Of a DNA stretch of 64,000 bases, positions 35,186 to 46,846 are shown piece after piece. Every line of letters begins with the position of its first letter. Within the stretch, counting starts at the first letter, position 1. The translations under genes were made by a program, and so were the position numbers. The stretch is from Pyrrhosoma nymphula (Eukaryota; Arthropoda; Insecta; Odonata; Coenagrionidae): NCBI GenBank assembly GCA_963573305.1, contig OY754334.1, positions 25,971,614-26,035,613 of the forward strand. Reading direction: 5' to 3'. The notes under the pieces are model-generated. The model saw only the letters and a list, made by a program, of their open reading frames with translations, did no database searches and was not told where the DNA came from.

Positions 35186-36060
35186 TTCTCCCCCTCAAAC
35201 CTTATATCTCCACTCGAGCTAGATCTTCCCCTATATTCCCCTCTCACCTACTTCACAAGGAAGAAACGGAGGATCGTGGAAGAAGGTGCGAGAGAGATAG
35301 CTCAACTCTACTCCACGCCCGTTCTCCTCTCTCGGGGAAATAAAAACATCGGAGAGAGAGAAAAAAATCCCTTTAACATCCGATGGAATAAACGCAGGGG
35401 ATGCCTCTGGAAATTCCTCCGCCACCGCCCTCCTCCCTGCCTCTCCCACCTCTCCCTCCCTGACCTCCCGCCTCCCATCCTACACCCTCCTCCGCGCCGC
35501 CGAAACCAAAATCTCCAGCTCCCTCCGAATCGTTAAATACCTCCCACTTCTTTTCCTTCTACCCTTTCCTCTCTTCATACACCGTACCCTGACGCCGTAA
35601 CCTGCAAATATCCTCCACCACGGCCACCTCTTCTTCTCCTCCACCTCCCACTCCGGCAACTCCGTTTAACTTTTCCGGAATACGCGGGAGGGAGCATTTT
35701 TCTTTCTCTCTCTTTTTCTCTACGCACCGCCAACTCGTTGCCGTCGTGGAATCTTGTTTCGGAGTGAAGAGTCAGGGGGGGAAATTATGGGAGGGGGGTG
35801 GAGGTGGGTATATGGGGATGTAACGGTGTTGGGGGGGGGGGGGTTCAAGTGTTGTTTCTCGGCCGTGGGTGGGCCAGGGGGAGGAATTAGCGATACAACT
35901 CGGTGGGGGGGAAGGTTGATTCACGTGGAAGGAAGGGAAGGTTGCTTGCTGCTGGGGAAAGGATTCGATGATCCCTCTCTTCATACTCTCTTTGCCTTCC
36001 TCACTCGCCTTCTGTAAGGGAGAGAAAACGTTTTTCGAAAATTCCGTCCGCAACCCCGTT
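35186..36060. repeat. C/T-rich tract followed by G-rich tract
   Basis: 35400-35720 is C/T-rich. 35760-35920 is G-rich, with a run of about 14 G near 35830-35845 and a G-quadruplex-like block GGG-A-GGGGGG-(7)-GGG-(5)-GGGG at 35789-35817. ORFs of up to 119 codons here are compositional. Confidence 0.6.
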
Positions 36061-37925
36061 CCTTCCCACAATCCCTGAGCGAGCGGAGGACGGATGATGC
36101 GTTGTTAATTATTACTCGCCGGGAACGTCAGATAAAGGCGCACATATCTTTCCGACGCGGAATCTCGCGTCTCTTGCTGAACAAAAACTGCTTCCGTCCA
36201 TGCATATTAATGAAATTAAGGCTGCATAAAGTTCGTTACTGTATGAATGAGTGATATCGATGCAACAGACTGAATGTTGATGTGCAGGAAATGGGATATC
36301 TTTTACTTTTTTGTTGTCCGTGTCAGTTTTTACTTGACGGTAACCTTGTTTTATTCCATAAAACTTCGGGCAGACCTTGGTGCAGCTGTGTCAGTGACTT
36401 CATCTGTCGTGACATCCTCCATGTTAGTCTTTACACTCAATAGTATATCATAGGCAAATAGTGGCTATCTAATATGTATACTACATAACCTAAGAGTGTA
36501 TATATGAAAGCTAAGAGTCTCCAGTTAATTTAGATAGCACACTTGTGCAATGACACTTACAGAGAGAACATTGGACGTTCTCTTTGATAAAAATAATGAC
36601 TTCATTAATGATTTTGTCTTATTTTACTTGAGTTTTGGGGAAATAATAGAAATTTTAAGCAACTACTATATTATTAAACATTAAGCCTCTGCCGTCAGTT
36701 CTTTTATTTTTATTTTACAGCCTTTTAAGAAAATTATTAAATGTATCCTTTTCATGATTAAGAAGTATAAAAAAGTTCTCTAGCAACAGCATTAAAATTT
36801 CATTAGAGAAATAAGTATTACGCTTTAAAGTAATTATAGTTACGGGCCATTAAATTCAATGAGACACGCTTTATATGGTTCTAACGGTATTTTTTTAATT
36901 AGGAATTGAAACTTCTAGGGATGGGCTATGGCCTGTAATTATTTTCTCTTAACAGTACAGTAAAGTGTGAAACAGTGGCAATGTTTCTCATAGTTTTCAC
37001 AGGTTTTCAAAGGAAATAAGAAAACTTGATTTGTTATTTGAAATAGGTAAGTCAAAAAATGATTGCATTTACGTATTTATTCAGGAAAAACATTCCTATG
37101 TGGAGCTTGAACTTCAATGCTTGTGCTTAAATTCTTGAAATATGTTTCCATTTATCAAATTTGCTTACTTCGAAGGTGCTCATAAATCATAGCGTGCGAT
37201 TAAATTCAATTTTTTAGGACAGCGGTTTATTATTAATGTAAAATATATATACAGTATTTTTCTCTTCAATTGAATCTTTGGTTTGCTATAGAATCAGGAT
37301 AATAACTCTTTGCTTGTCTGTCTCAATACTGCAAATATAAATGGATTATTCCACTTGTTTAAAGGTAAATTACTCATTACTTTCAAATCCATTGCCATTA
37401 TTTGCAAAACCATGATAAGCTCGGCATATTGCACCATTGCATCGTTTCGGAATATTATATGCATGATTTGATGGCGTAATGTCTCTATTTAATAGAATTC
37501 ACTGTTAGAAACAACTCTCCAGAATATTCGTTCATGCTAAGTTAATCTTTAGGATTTCTATCAACATGCAACTACAGGGGAATATTTGTTGCAGGCGGTC
37601 ATTTGTTGAAGTTATCTCAATGTGAATGTTTCTTTTCGTGGAAATCACTTCTCATAAAGAAGCGTTCAAAACGGTTTAGAGGTTCACTGGCAAAATTCTT
37701 CATAACATTGTATTTTAAAGGTAAATCCATTTTCAGCTCGAACCAAATATAATCGACGTAACGCCTAAAAGAGTTAAGAGTAAGAACTATGGAGTAAAGA
37801 GTTAAACCACGCAATAGGAATATGTATGAATGTTATTATTGATTAAATCACCCACAGATATTTTCAATCGAAAATATTGAAGGTTGTGGCAGTTATAGCT
37901 CGTTAGTTCTCCGTGAGTGGCCTTT
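36061..37925. other. Intergenic, nothing recognised
   Basis: Nearly 1.9 kb of AT-rich DNA after a short CpG-containing stretch to about 36190. No gene or repeat boundary seen. Confidence 0.45.
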
Positions 37926-38335
37926 CAATGTTGGTCAAGCGTGCGTTTTCCATCGGGTCTCCCTTGCGTGGACGACCCTCAGCCGTCGTGAGAAACTGTG
38001 CCGGAAGCTGCGGAAGTCCTTGCCCCCCCACCTCCTGCAGTGCCCTACCTCGCTCTGCCATGGTTACCCGCGTGCTCTAGTACCGTGACAACGTCCCGCT
38101 TCAGTAGACAGCGTGCGCCGTGTATTCGCTGGGGGCGCGGTGGTGGTCTTCCCATAACCGACGGTCTACGGGAAATGCGACCGCCTACACGGTCGCGTGT
38201 CGCTCAGGGATTGGAATAAAGACGAACACCTCAGTGAGTGATATAGACGATCGCCGAGCGACGCGGAGTCTGAGTTTATGGCGTATGGCGTGGCACGGCA
38301 TGCCACGGCTACAGAAGAGAACAAAAAATTAAATA
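37926..38335. promoter_or_regulatory. CpG-rich island, possible promoter or first exon
   Basis: About 400 bp rich in CpG and GC inside AT-rich DNA. It contains a hairpin GCGACCG-CCTACA-CGGTCGC at 38177-38196. Plus-strand ORFs of 73 and 70 codons overlap it in two frames with no recognisable domain. Unlike the C- or G-rich tracts elsewhere it is not strand-biased low-complexity DNA. It could be a promoter, a first exon of an untraced gene, or a GC-rich repeat. Confidence 0.3.
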
Positions 38336-39344
38336 ATGCGTTTCTAAGGTGACGCTCAAGGGCCAAGCGCATTAAATTCGAAGAACCATAAATTTAACGA
38401 CATATTTTGTTTCCTTAATCGTATAAGACATATCTGAGAAGGTGAGTTGCCTTGTGCATTTTCCTCCATTCTACCCGTGGTAATCAATATATGAATGCAA
38501 TACTGCAAGTACGTTGCCGTTGCATTGGAGGTTGAAAATGGCCAATGTTAAAGAAATGTATCACCATCAATTAATCGTCTTGAGTCACACTCCATACAAT
38601 TCCCATTCGTATTAAACATGCAAGAGACGTGACATAAATGGGCTAATATTAGCTTTATTTCCCTATGTTTTGCATGGGCTAATACAAATCTTTGTGTAAG
38701 AGGTAAAAATCTCCCTTTATTATAGTCTGGAGTAGAATTTCGTTTCATTTGAATTGATTTTATTGCCATATTTTGAAAATCAACCCAACGTTAGCCTTTT
38801 AATTGAATGCTTAAAAAAGTTAAAAATTTAATCGGAGTAAAATATAAATAAATAGAAAACAACGGTATTACTATAATTAATAAAAGCCAATTAAGACTGA
38901 AAAGGGGTGTTTGGAGGCTGTTATTTTCCTGAGATGGCTGGCATCAACGACAAATTGTAAGGAGTGATTGATTGAAGGGTGAGTAGGTGATTTGAAAAAA
39001 ATACGCGAGGACGTCAGTCGATCGGAAGGGACTGTTAATGGCAGAGTTTAGAAGCCTGTAATCATTGATATTCCTACCGGTGGACAGCCGAGTCATGAAA
39101 AGAGCGTACATAATCTAGGCACGGGAAAAATTACGGAGGTTGGGTGCGCAGTGACATAAAACGGAAAGGAAGAAGGTAAGTTGGCGTTCAAGAATTTTTA
39201 TAATAGTTGGACAGGTAGCGGAGTGTATATCTTAACATTGTTCGAGAACTGCGAAACCGGTGAAAAATGTTTTGAGGGCACTGGGGTTAGTATATTTTAC
39301 GACATCTGAAAAGCATGCCCACAACAGACATGGCCTTGATTTTT
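38336..39344. other. Intergenic, nothing recognised
   Basis: AT-rich; a 73-codon minus ORF at 38548-38769 has no motif. Confidence 0.4.
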
Positions 39345-39450
39345 ATTTTATTCATCTACATCTACATCTACATACTACCCCGCAAGCCGCCTCAATAGGC
39401 GTGTGGCGGGGGGTGTTAGGACACCAGTCGTTTACATATAAGGGTTTTGG
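39345..39450 (-). mobile_element. LINE family C, 3' end fragment, best-preserved hairpin
   Basis: Minus strand: TGTCCTAACACCCCCCGCCACACGCC in sequence order (pieces CCTAACACCCCCC, GCCACACGCC), loop TATTGA, GGCGGCTTGCGGGG, TAGTATG, then TGTAGA units (39373-39353). The halves pair as CCCGC/GCGGG and CGCC/GGCG around an internal loop. It is the clearest copy of this LINE 3' structure. Confidence 0.7.
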
Positions 39451-42400
39451 GGTCACCTGGAATTTTAAAGAGAAAGATATGGAGGTTGACTTTAATTGTT
39501 TAAGTTTTTGTTGCCACCTCGAGCACCAGGCCCCAGAGGAGTAGAAAATGGATATTGCAGAGATTGAAAGTCGACAGGATTGTTGATCCATTTGAAAATT
39601 ATGCAGCCGTACACGTATTGGAGGATCCCAAAGAAGTAAGAGATAGCGCAGCTATTGATGTAGCCAATCTTAATGGTAAAAAAGAGTTGTCCGAGACGCC
39701 ATGGAGTATGGGAATAATTTGGGAAGCAGCTTCGTTAATGATCGCTTGCTTCACTCAGTCGGAGAGGGAGCCTTTGGGGATAAATAAGGAAGAACCACTA
39801 ATATTTTAACGAATAACTAATGTTTGATTAGTTTATGATGATGGTTCTCGTGTGACAAATAATTCTATTATTCTAAGTTCTACCTACGTCGTACCTTCGA
39901 GCAGTCTTGATCACATATAAGTCAACAATCCAAACTCAAAGTCAGTAAGTAGCCAAACTATCCAAACCCTCTGGTCACTATCATTGATGCTATTTGTAGA
40001 GGATGGCGAAACTACGCGCCATATGTTTTTTTCTTCACCGGACTGCTCACTTGGGTACCTAAGCCGCCACAATAATGAAAACGTTTTTTTTTTGCGAAAG
40101 ATCCTATGGCTTGTGCCAACTGGTAAACTTAAGCGCGTTTAAAGATCGAGGCTCTATTTCCATGCATGCATTTGGAACTCTATAATTATTATTAAAATGC
40201 TTAAGTGTGTACCGAAATTTTGCTTATGACGGTAGATATGTTGTTTAAACCTTCCACAGTGTATGTATTTTCTATGGGCAACACAAGGAAATTAGTTTCC
40301 ATCATTGTGATCATTATTAGAAAAAATAGTGGATTTAGTGGATTCGTGAATGGTTATAAAAGGGCAATTAAGTTACCATGGAAGACATCAACGAAGCGGG
40401 GTACTCATCATATCTCTAAGTACAAGTTCCAATTGCAAAACTTTTTCTGTTATAATAGTGTATCCGCTTACTATTTTTTTTCTTAAGTGGCACAGTAGAT
40501 CGCATTTAGAATAATTTTACTGCCAAGATTTTAAAATGAATGAATTCAGAATTTAACTTGACTAGCAAATGGGACTGAACTGTTGATAGAAAGGCTTGAC
40601 GGTAACTTTTACAGTAATTAATCAAAATTCTAGTCAATAAAAAGGACAGTTTCTGTTCAAAAACTTTTAGTAAGTTAGTTGATATACTTATATTCCTTGG
40701 AATATAATCTCAATAAATTCTCTGGCGGGAAATAAAACTCGGTTTTTTATTTAGAATATTGGTTTACCGTGTACTTCTGCTTTGAACCAGAGTGTTAAAA
40801 ATATGGGTACTAAATTAAAATTAGCGTTGTAAAATATGACACTTAATGACATGCAAGCAAAATTATTGTATTATATTTGATTACACCGTACCACAGAGAC
40901 CTCCCATACTAATTGAAAATAAATTTATATTCAAAGGCTTTGGGCTCTTATCTTGTGGAATTTTAAAATTTTCAGAAGTAAAAATTTCGTACTTTCGCGT
41001 GATATTTTTATTGCAGTCTCAGAGCTTTAGTCCGTTATAAAGTTAACGTACGAAAATACTAATTATTATTTTGAAAATAAACGAGGAAGCATTTGATAAT
41101 TTGATAAATAACTACTTTCGTCGCAGAAAAAAATTCTTTCGTGCTAGGACCAATTCAATACTTTCCCTTCCTCTCAAGTCGTGGTCTTTCAAGAAGTCTT
41201 ATCCTTTTGCCACGACGTGTCTACCGAGTCAGTGCATTTTGCTGAAAGATCTCCGAGAGTCGAGACATGTGTTTGCCCTTTGAGTTCCACGCGGAGCCAA
41301 GCCGTCCTCGGTGGTCTTTCCGCCTTCCGGACGATACACAATGAATGTCTCGTGCCTCTCTCTCTCTCTCTGCGAGTGAAGAAGAGACGAGACGGTAGAC
41401 GTAGAGACGCCGATGATCGTTTGAGAATAAATGAAAAAAAAGAAAGATAAATAAATAAAAACCCAAAATGAAATAAAAAGTAAGATCACGGGAGTGCCGA
41501 GATCTAAAAAAATCTAAAATAAAAATACAAAATGAAAGAGGAATCTCTGGGACGTATATGGAAAAAATATGGACGCGTCTCGGGTTCCGTACGAGAATGT
41601 TCAGTATGCACAAGGGGTTTCCCTCCCCGCGCCCGCGTCCCCTACTTGGTGGGACGGCTTTGATCGCTTCTCTTCCGGTAACAAATGAACTCTGGGAAGC
41701 GAAACGCGTGTTCGTTCGCTGAAGGTTGGGGGAGATGGGTTTCAGCGAGTTCATTGAAGTAAGAGGAGTAATGATTTCGTAGATGAGTTAGAATATTTTC
41801 AAGTATATGCTCGGTGACTGCATTGAGGATGACTTATTGACGGCCACATTTATCTCGCAGTATGCTTGCCGCTTTTGGGCTCTTTAGATTATAAGTGCCA
41901 CATAAAATTAGCAAATATATAACGCTAAATTGAGAAAGAAGTTGTTGTTGTGAACGGCAACTTTGATCGTCTAGAAAATGTGTCGATATATGTATAAATT
42001 ATCGTTTTCCTTGGATAGTCGCGTTCCATGTGCACTCATTCATAAACATTATATTGGCCCATGGAAAAATATAGAAATTTTAAATGCCGTGGCATCAAGA
42101 ATTTAATCGGTTACAACTGCAAGTATTGATTGAAGTGCTTCTACTTAAGACAATAGCTACGAAACTGAGTTATTTTAAGTGCAAATTTCTTCAATGTTTC
42201 ACAAGCCAATCAGAAGTCAGTGCAATGATTATATTTTGAACTCAGCTTTCCGAAACAGACTATATGAATCTCTATGATATTCAATAACCAATCATAATAA
42301 TACCCTGAAAACTATAAAATCGATGACAGCTAATTTCGGTCCGTGCCCATGTAATAATTATGTAATAAATATGTTTCAGAAATTGGAAAATAACCAAATT

Positions 42401-42495
42401 AGAAAAAGCTTTAAAAAGAAACATTTTATCTTGGAAAAATACGATTCATTTTCTCAATTGTTTCATGATCAACATTGTGGAAGTTCATTTTAAAT
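39451..42495. other. Intergenic, CT microsatellite, no gene recognised
   Basis: 3 kb mostly AT-rich. 41160-41750 is mixed in composition with a (CT)n run at about 41357-41372 and large overlapping ORFs on opposite strands (89 and 177 codons) without recognisable domains. An 84-codon ORF at 39555-39809 is likewise unassigned. Confidence 0.4.
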
Positions 42496-42710
42496 AATGA
42501 AAAAGAAAACTATGTTTTATTCCATCAATTTATTTCACGGTACACTAGTTTCGACGCAGCACGGTCATATTTAAGTACTAAGAGTAGAGCAGAGAGAGTA
42601 CATGATTTTGCCTTTACTCTTTGTACCTGAAGATGACACCGCTGCGTCGAAACTGGTAATACCGTGAAATAACTTGGTGGGATAAAAAAAATTTTTCTTT
42701 TTCATTATTA
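42496..42710. mobile_element. Fold-back pair of Penelope-like 3' ends
   Basis: Two inverted arms of about 85 bp (42496-42580 and 42627-42710) with a 46-bp centre. Each arm has the PLE end motif; the right arm reads CTGAAGA, T, GACACC...GTC, GAAACTGGTA. Arm ends are TAATGAAAAAGAAAA on both sides. There is no coding sequence. Design matches the 286-bp unit at 3675-3960 with a different PLE subfamily. Confidence 0.75.
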
Positions 42711-43408
42711 ATACAATTCATTCTTTCACTTGCAATGGCAAACATATTTTGAAATTTCATTGCTGCATTCCTTGGGAATGATTTGATTAAAATGTTTAAT
42801 TTAAATAATTTAAAGGTATGCAACCAGGTGTAAATTTCAATTGAAAACCGAGTTGTGCATACAAGTCGCTAAATATCGGTTCCGGCGTCGAATTCTCATC
42901 TCGAATACAATTGTCGGGAGTAATCCTTTGCACAATTAATGCATCGTGGCAATAGACGCGTGTAATGGCCTTCCCAAGCATCGCTGGGCACGCAGGAAGA
43001 TGAACGGGGAAGAGAGTGATATGAAAGTGGGTGGAAAGTGCAACGGAGAGTGAAAGGATTTGATTGATGTGAAGGATGACAGGCGAAGTGGATGGAGTTT
43101 GCATATCCTTGAATGTAAACACAAGAGATCTGGGATATAATAATTGACATCTCATGCAAAACCCAAGAGCAATCCGTATGCTCTAAGAAATAATCTTAGC
43201 TCTATCTTAGTACTCATGATTATAAATAATACTTATTACTTTTCTGCATTATGTTTTATTGTGCGACGCTTTTTACCGATTTACAGCATCTTAAGGTACA
43301 TAAGCTTGTTATTTGTCTTAATTGTTGCTGTAGTTACGTGGGAGGACGGAAAAAACAAATATTCGGGCAAGGATGAGTAATTTAAAAAAACACGTTGATT
43401 AAGGGCTG
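42711..43408. other. Intergenic, nothing recognised
   Basis: Several overlapping minus ORFs (62-119 codons, 42796-43159) share the same bases in different frames; none shows a motif. Confidence 0.4.
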
Positions 43409-43925
43409 GTGACTGTTTTTGTCAATGGCAAAGACAGACAGGATAGACTCCTAAATTCTGGTATTTATAAACTTAAATTCAATAGTTGCAATATGACATC
43501 CATCGGCCGGACTGGTAGAAGTTTTAGCACACGTATCAAAGAACACGCCAGAAGTTACAGAAATATAGATTCCACCTCACCTTTTGCTAAACGCCTACTC
43601 GATAACAATCACGCGAGCGATTTTATACCAGAAATTTTACACGTTATTTCCAAAGGCCTGAAAATTGATGCACTTGAACAAACAGAAATTATCAGATAAT
43701 CCAATAACCTTTGTAACGAATTATTATTTCCGCATCCCTCCCTACTCCTTTCCGATAAAATTAACCTTTCCCGCCTCACCAGCCATTAATCAGCGTGTTA
43801 TTTTCCTTCCTAGTCATCCCTACCCGAATATTTGTTTTCTCCCTCCTCCCCCGTAACTATAGCAACAAATGACACGTTTAACAAACTTCTGTACCTGACG
43901 AAGCCGTAAATTGAGTATTTTCCAC
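43409..43925 (+). pseudogene. Penelope-like GIY-YIG endonuclease fragment (PLE-5)
   Basis: A 96-codon frame (43409-43699) is a clear GIY-YIG nuclease domain: SGIYKLKFNSC with GIY at residues 18-20, the second motif as SIG at 31-33 (Tyr of YIG replaced by Ser), GRTGRSFSTRIKEH with the catalytic Arg at 42, LLDNNHASDF and a C-terminal LEQTEII with the metal-binding Glu. The loss of Tyr and the absence of an RT upstream indicate a dead, 5'-truncated copy. About 200 bp of untranslated 3' sequence follows, with CTGACGAAGCCG near 43895 perhaps marking the 3' end. Its sequence differs from PLE-1/2 and PLE-6, so it is another subfamily. Confidence 0.8.
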
Positions 43926-44212
43926 GTATTTCAAGCAATCAATATCCTGATTCTGTTACTTGAACTTATTGCATTGGCTAAAAGTTTTCTTATCAAATTG
44001 TATGAATTTCGGTTTTAAAAGCTAAAGAAAGTCGAAGGTTACGAATGCTCCCGAGCACACTCCGAAAACAACAGAATGACCTGTTACGTCATTTTCGCTG
44101 TTTATATTTTAATCAAGGTGTTTCCTTGTGCTTACGGTGGAAACAAATGTGACGAAACAAGTTTTGGACGTTTACCTGTTTCTTGATGTGCCTTTAAATG
44201 GCATGTAAGTGA

Positions 44213-44384
44213 TGTAGATGGTGTTTTGTGCCACAGTGTACAAATACATCGGTGAAAACACCGAAGAAGAAATTTATTCTGCTTCCAGACGATGAAAGGA
44301 TAAAGAAACTCTGAGTTTCTAGCGGCACGCCGGGATTTCGTCCGGAGCAAATCAAGATTTTATTGTTGTGAAGACCATTTTAAT
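44213..44384 (+). pseudogene. THAP zinc-finger domain remnant
   Basis: Plus-strand translation gives CFVPQCTNTSVKTPKKKFIL, then LPDDERIKKL, a TGA stop at 44312-44314 exactly where THAP domains have their invariant Trp (TGG to TGA), VSSGTPGFRPEQI, and after a one-base frameshift CEDHFN at about 44367-44384. This is the C2CH pattern (Cys, Cys ... Trp ... Cys-x2-His) of a THAP DNA-binding domain. A splice-donor-like GTATGT follows the N codon. THAP domains occur in host regulators and in P-element and other transposases. The stop and frameshift make it non-functional. Confidence 0.7.
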
Positions 44385-45024
44385 GTATGTACCAACTTAT
44401 TATGAATATATTGATCGCATATAAATAAATAAACTTATAAAGCCACTTATAGAAGCCGCTACAAAACATTTGGCATGTACTGTGTTATGTTGATATGTTA
44501 CTAAGGTACTGTTTGTTTAGTATTGTATTGACTGGTATGGACGTAGCCGACGTAGCCTACGAGATATGAACTTAGAGAAAGAAAGAAGTATTGTAATGAT
44601 TAAGAGTGTATTGGAAATACAATTAATAAAGTTCATATTAATAACCAAAAGTGGTTTAATTTAAACAAGCTAGCAACTTTCACCCTAGTTTTCATCAAAG
44701 TGAACCATACAACCTAAAGTTTTATGATATTGAAATCGCTGGTTATTTTGAATAATATTAATAATAATACATAGTTTTTGAAGGTTAATTTGGTTACATG
44801 CGATTTCCGACAATTCTAATGGACATCGACTTCAGAAATTCCATTATTCACGAGGGCTAAATTTACCGTGGCTATTACTTAAAACATGATAGTATGGTAA
44901 TATAAATATTTAATGAGAAAACCGAGAAAATATTAAAGTAGTCGCAATAGTGTAAATTGAAATATCTTTGCACCAAATATATAATTATATGCATAAAAAA
45001 TTATGAACAACAATAATTACGACA

Positions 45025-45249
45025 TTACAAGGAAACTTCATTCTTACAATTTTTTACTTCAGCTCCACGAATTTCGTCAGTATTAAATCGGTTGTACTTC
45101 TTCATAAAAACGCCTACCATAAACATATCCGCAATGGGAAAATTATCTGATGTGGCTTTACTGAAACCATTGCACGCCATAGACTTGGTTTTCAATGATA
45201 ACTCTTTAAATATACGGTCTGTTTTACAGTTCTTCACTTTCTCCCTCAC
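45025..45249 (-). pseudogene. Fragment resembling N-terminal region of insect YqaJ/SWIM-type proteins
   Basis: A 74-codon minus frame with NGFSKATSDNFPIADMFMV, FMKKYNRFNTDEIRGAE. From general knowledge, many insects have multicopy proteins with a YqaJ-like nuclease and a SWIM finger that begin with a GFxKATxxNFPxxD(x)FMV ... EIRG block, which this resembles. Neither the SWIM nor the nuclease motif is present here. The assignment rests on one block remembered by pattern, so it is tentative. It converges with the THAP remnant 0.65 kb away. Confidence 0.4.
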
Positions 45250-45278
45250 TTCCGTCTATCGCTAAGCGAAAATGACGT

Positions 45279-45651
45279 CAAGCCAATCAAATTTCGTTTC
45301 GCAGCCGCGTAAAAAATTTGCAATTTCGACTATTTTAAACTTAAATATCTCAATAAATATTGAATCAATTTCAAAACAATTTTCACTCCGAAAGCATGTG
45401 TGAGTTAAAGTGACATATAAAAATCCGTACACTTAAATTAAAAATTTTGGAAAATACCCAATTGGTTAAACGCGTCATACAATAAAACGTTTTGTAGAAA
45501 GCACTAAGTATAATCTTTAATCAAGAGTACTTATATAATAAACTTCTGCGAAGTGAAGCCTGCCACTGTGAAGTTTGTGACTCTATCTATCAAAGATTTT
45601 TTTCATATCCAATTGTTTCACAATTTCATCTGAAATTCATCTTTTGGTGAG
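45279..45651. other. Intergenic, nothing recognised
   Basis: AT-rich spacer before PLE-6. Confidence 0.4.
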
Positions 45652-45656
45652 TTCCG

Positions 45657-46289
45657 TTAATTTGGGTCTTTCTTGCGTTCATTCATTTTTATGGACAACA
45701 GTTTCACTTGCGTTACAGCTAACGTCGTCAGGTCCTGAATGAACTGCAGAGATACTTTTTCCGTTATATATAACGCTTGAGCTAGCCAGGCGCGCGCTGA
45801 TTGGTCGGATGGATCTTTGAATTTAATTTTTGGAAAAAACGTTTGAGGAGAGAGGATAGCGGTCTTCCTTGTTGAAGTTTTTGCGTTTTTGGCTATTTCA
45901 ATCGCCTCTTGTATCAACCGAAGGAAATATTTATTTTCTTTTGCGATGATCTTGCAATTTTTAAAGTTTATGACGTGGCCGGGTTCTGACCAGGCGTGAT
46001 CTGCAACTGCGGAATGGCGAATATGTTTCTTTTCGGTCGCCCTTTGTTGTTCCTCTATTCTACATTTCAGGGATCTCGATATTTGGCCGATATACGATTT
46101 GCCTTCATACACTCTTTCGTAAATGCAAACGGGTGTCGATCTTATTCGGTTCATAGGAGGCATAATGGTCTTCTTTTTGAATCTCGTCAAGATCTCATAC
46201 TTGGCGAGAACCCTTGCGATCGTCTGTGAAGTCCCGACGACGCATGGTAAGAAAACCGTATGCCTTTGCCTTCTCCTGTATTTCGGCTT
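45657..46289 (-). pseudogene. Penelope-like connector and GIY-YIG endonuclease (PLE-6)
   Basis: The longest open PLE coding piece here: open on the minus strand from 46289 to the stop at 45657, without an ATG at its start because the RT part is missing. In order: HTVFLPCVVGTSQTIARVLA and KYEILTRFKKKTIMPP (the connector that follows the RT in PLEs), CIY (expected GIY, about nt 46127-46119), SYIGQ, SLKCRIEEQQR with the catalytic Arg, AVADHAWSEPGH, IIAKENKYFLRLIQEAIEI with the metal-binding Glu, and a basic tail. Gly of GIY is Cys. The 3' end (45732-45693) carries CTGACGA...GAAACTGTTGTC, the PLE end motif. Upstream the frame breaks near 46290. A 5'-truncated copy with few lesions in what remains. 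Confidence 0.85.
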
Positions 46290-46846
46290 TCATGGTTCTC
46301 TTCATGGCCAAGTTAAGTTCTACATTCTTTTGGTACTTTTTTTAAATATCACATCATCATTTTCCATCTAAAATGCTTGATGAAACGATTAAAACCTCCC
46401 TTGTTTCAACACGTATCCAGTGCGACATGAAATTTCTGGGCCCGTCACTGGAAACAATGAATCTGAAATTACAGGAAATGCGAGCAACACGGGGTATCCA
46501 ATTGATTTCCCAATGAGATTGCAGAACGTAACAAGGTGGGAATGACTGTGTGGTTAGTATTCCATTCATGCAGAGCCGATAATTGTGCATAATCATCTCA
46601 TCGCTCCTTGGCAATCTAACCCATAAATTTCCTCGTTGCCTCGAAGGGATAGAAACTCAAGCTCAAGACAGCTCACTGGACGAGCAATATAGTTGAAGGT
46701 GCATTTTGGAATGAATATAGCATAAGAGGAGTTGCTTTAGCTCAAAGCCAATCCGTTACAAGACCACTCCTTTCCCTCATGCAACCTCTGTGTTAATTTG
46801 CAAACATGCAATATTCTAATTTTCCATTTTATTTTAGCTTTGACTT
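46290..46846. other. Decayed PLE edge, then intergenic
   Basis: 46290-46340 may be frameshifted PLE sequence. After that, nothing recognised. Confidence 0.35.

Larger units (their letters stand above)
44086..45278. mobile_element. Candidate DNA transposon remnant with THAP and YqaJ-like fragments
   Basis: A 14-bp inverted repeat (ACGTCATTTTCGCT at 44086-44099, reverse complement at 45265-45278) brackets a THAP domain on the plus strand and, on the minus strand, a fragment resembling insect YqaJ/SWIM-type proteins. I infer one element from the repeat; it could be chance, since the rest of the ends does not match and no target duplication was found. Confidence 0.3.

Noticed and set aside
41221..41754. 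177-codon minus ORF
   Set aside because: Overlaps other frames on both strands, contains a KKKERK-type A-rich stretch in antisense and a CT microsatellite; no domain.
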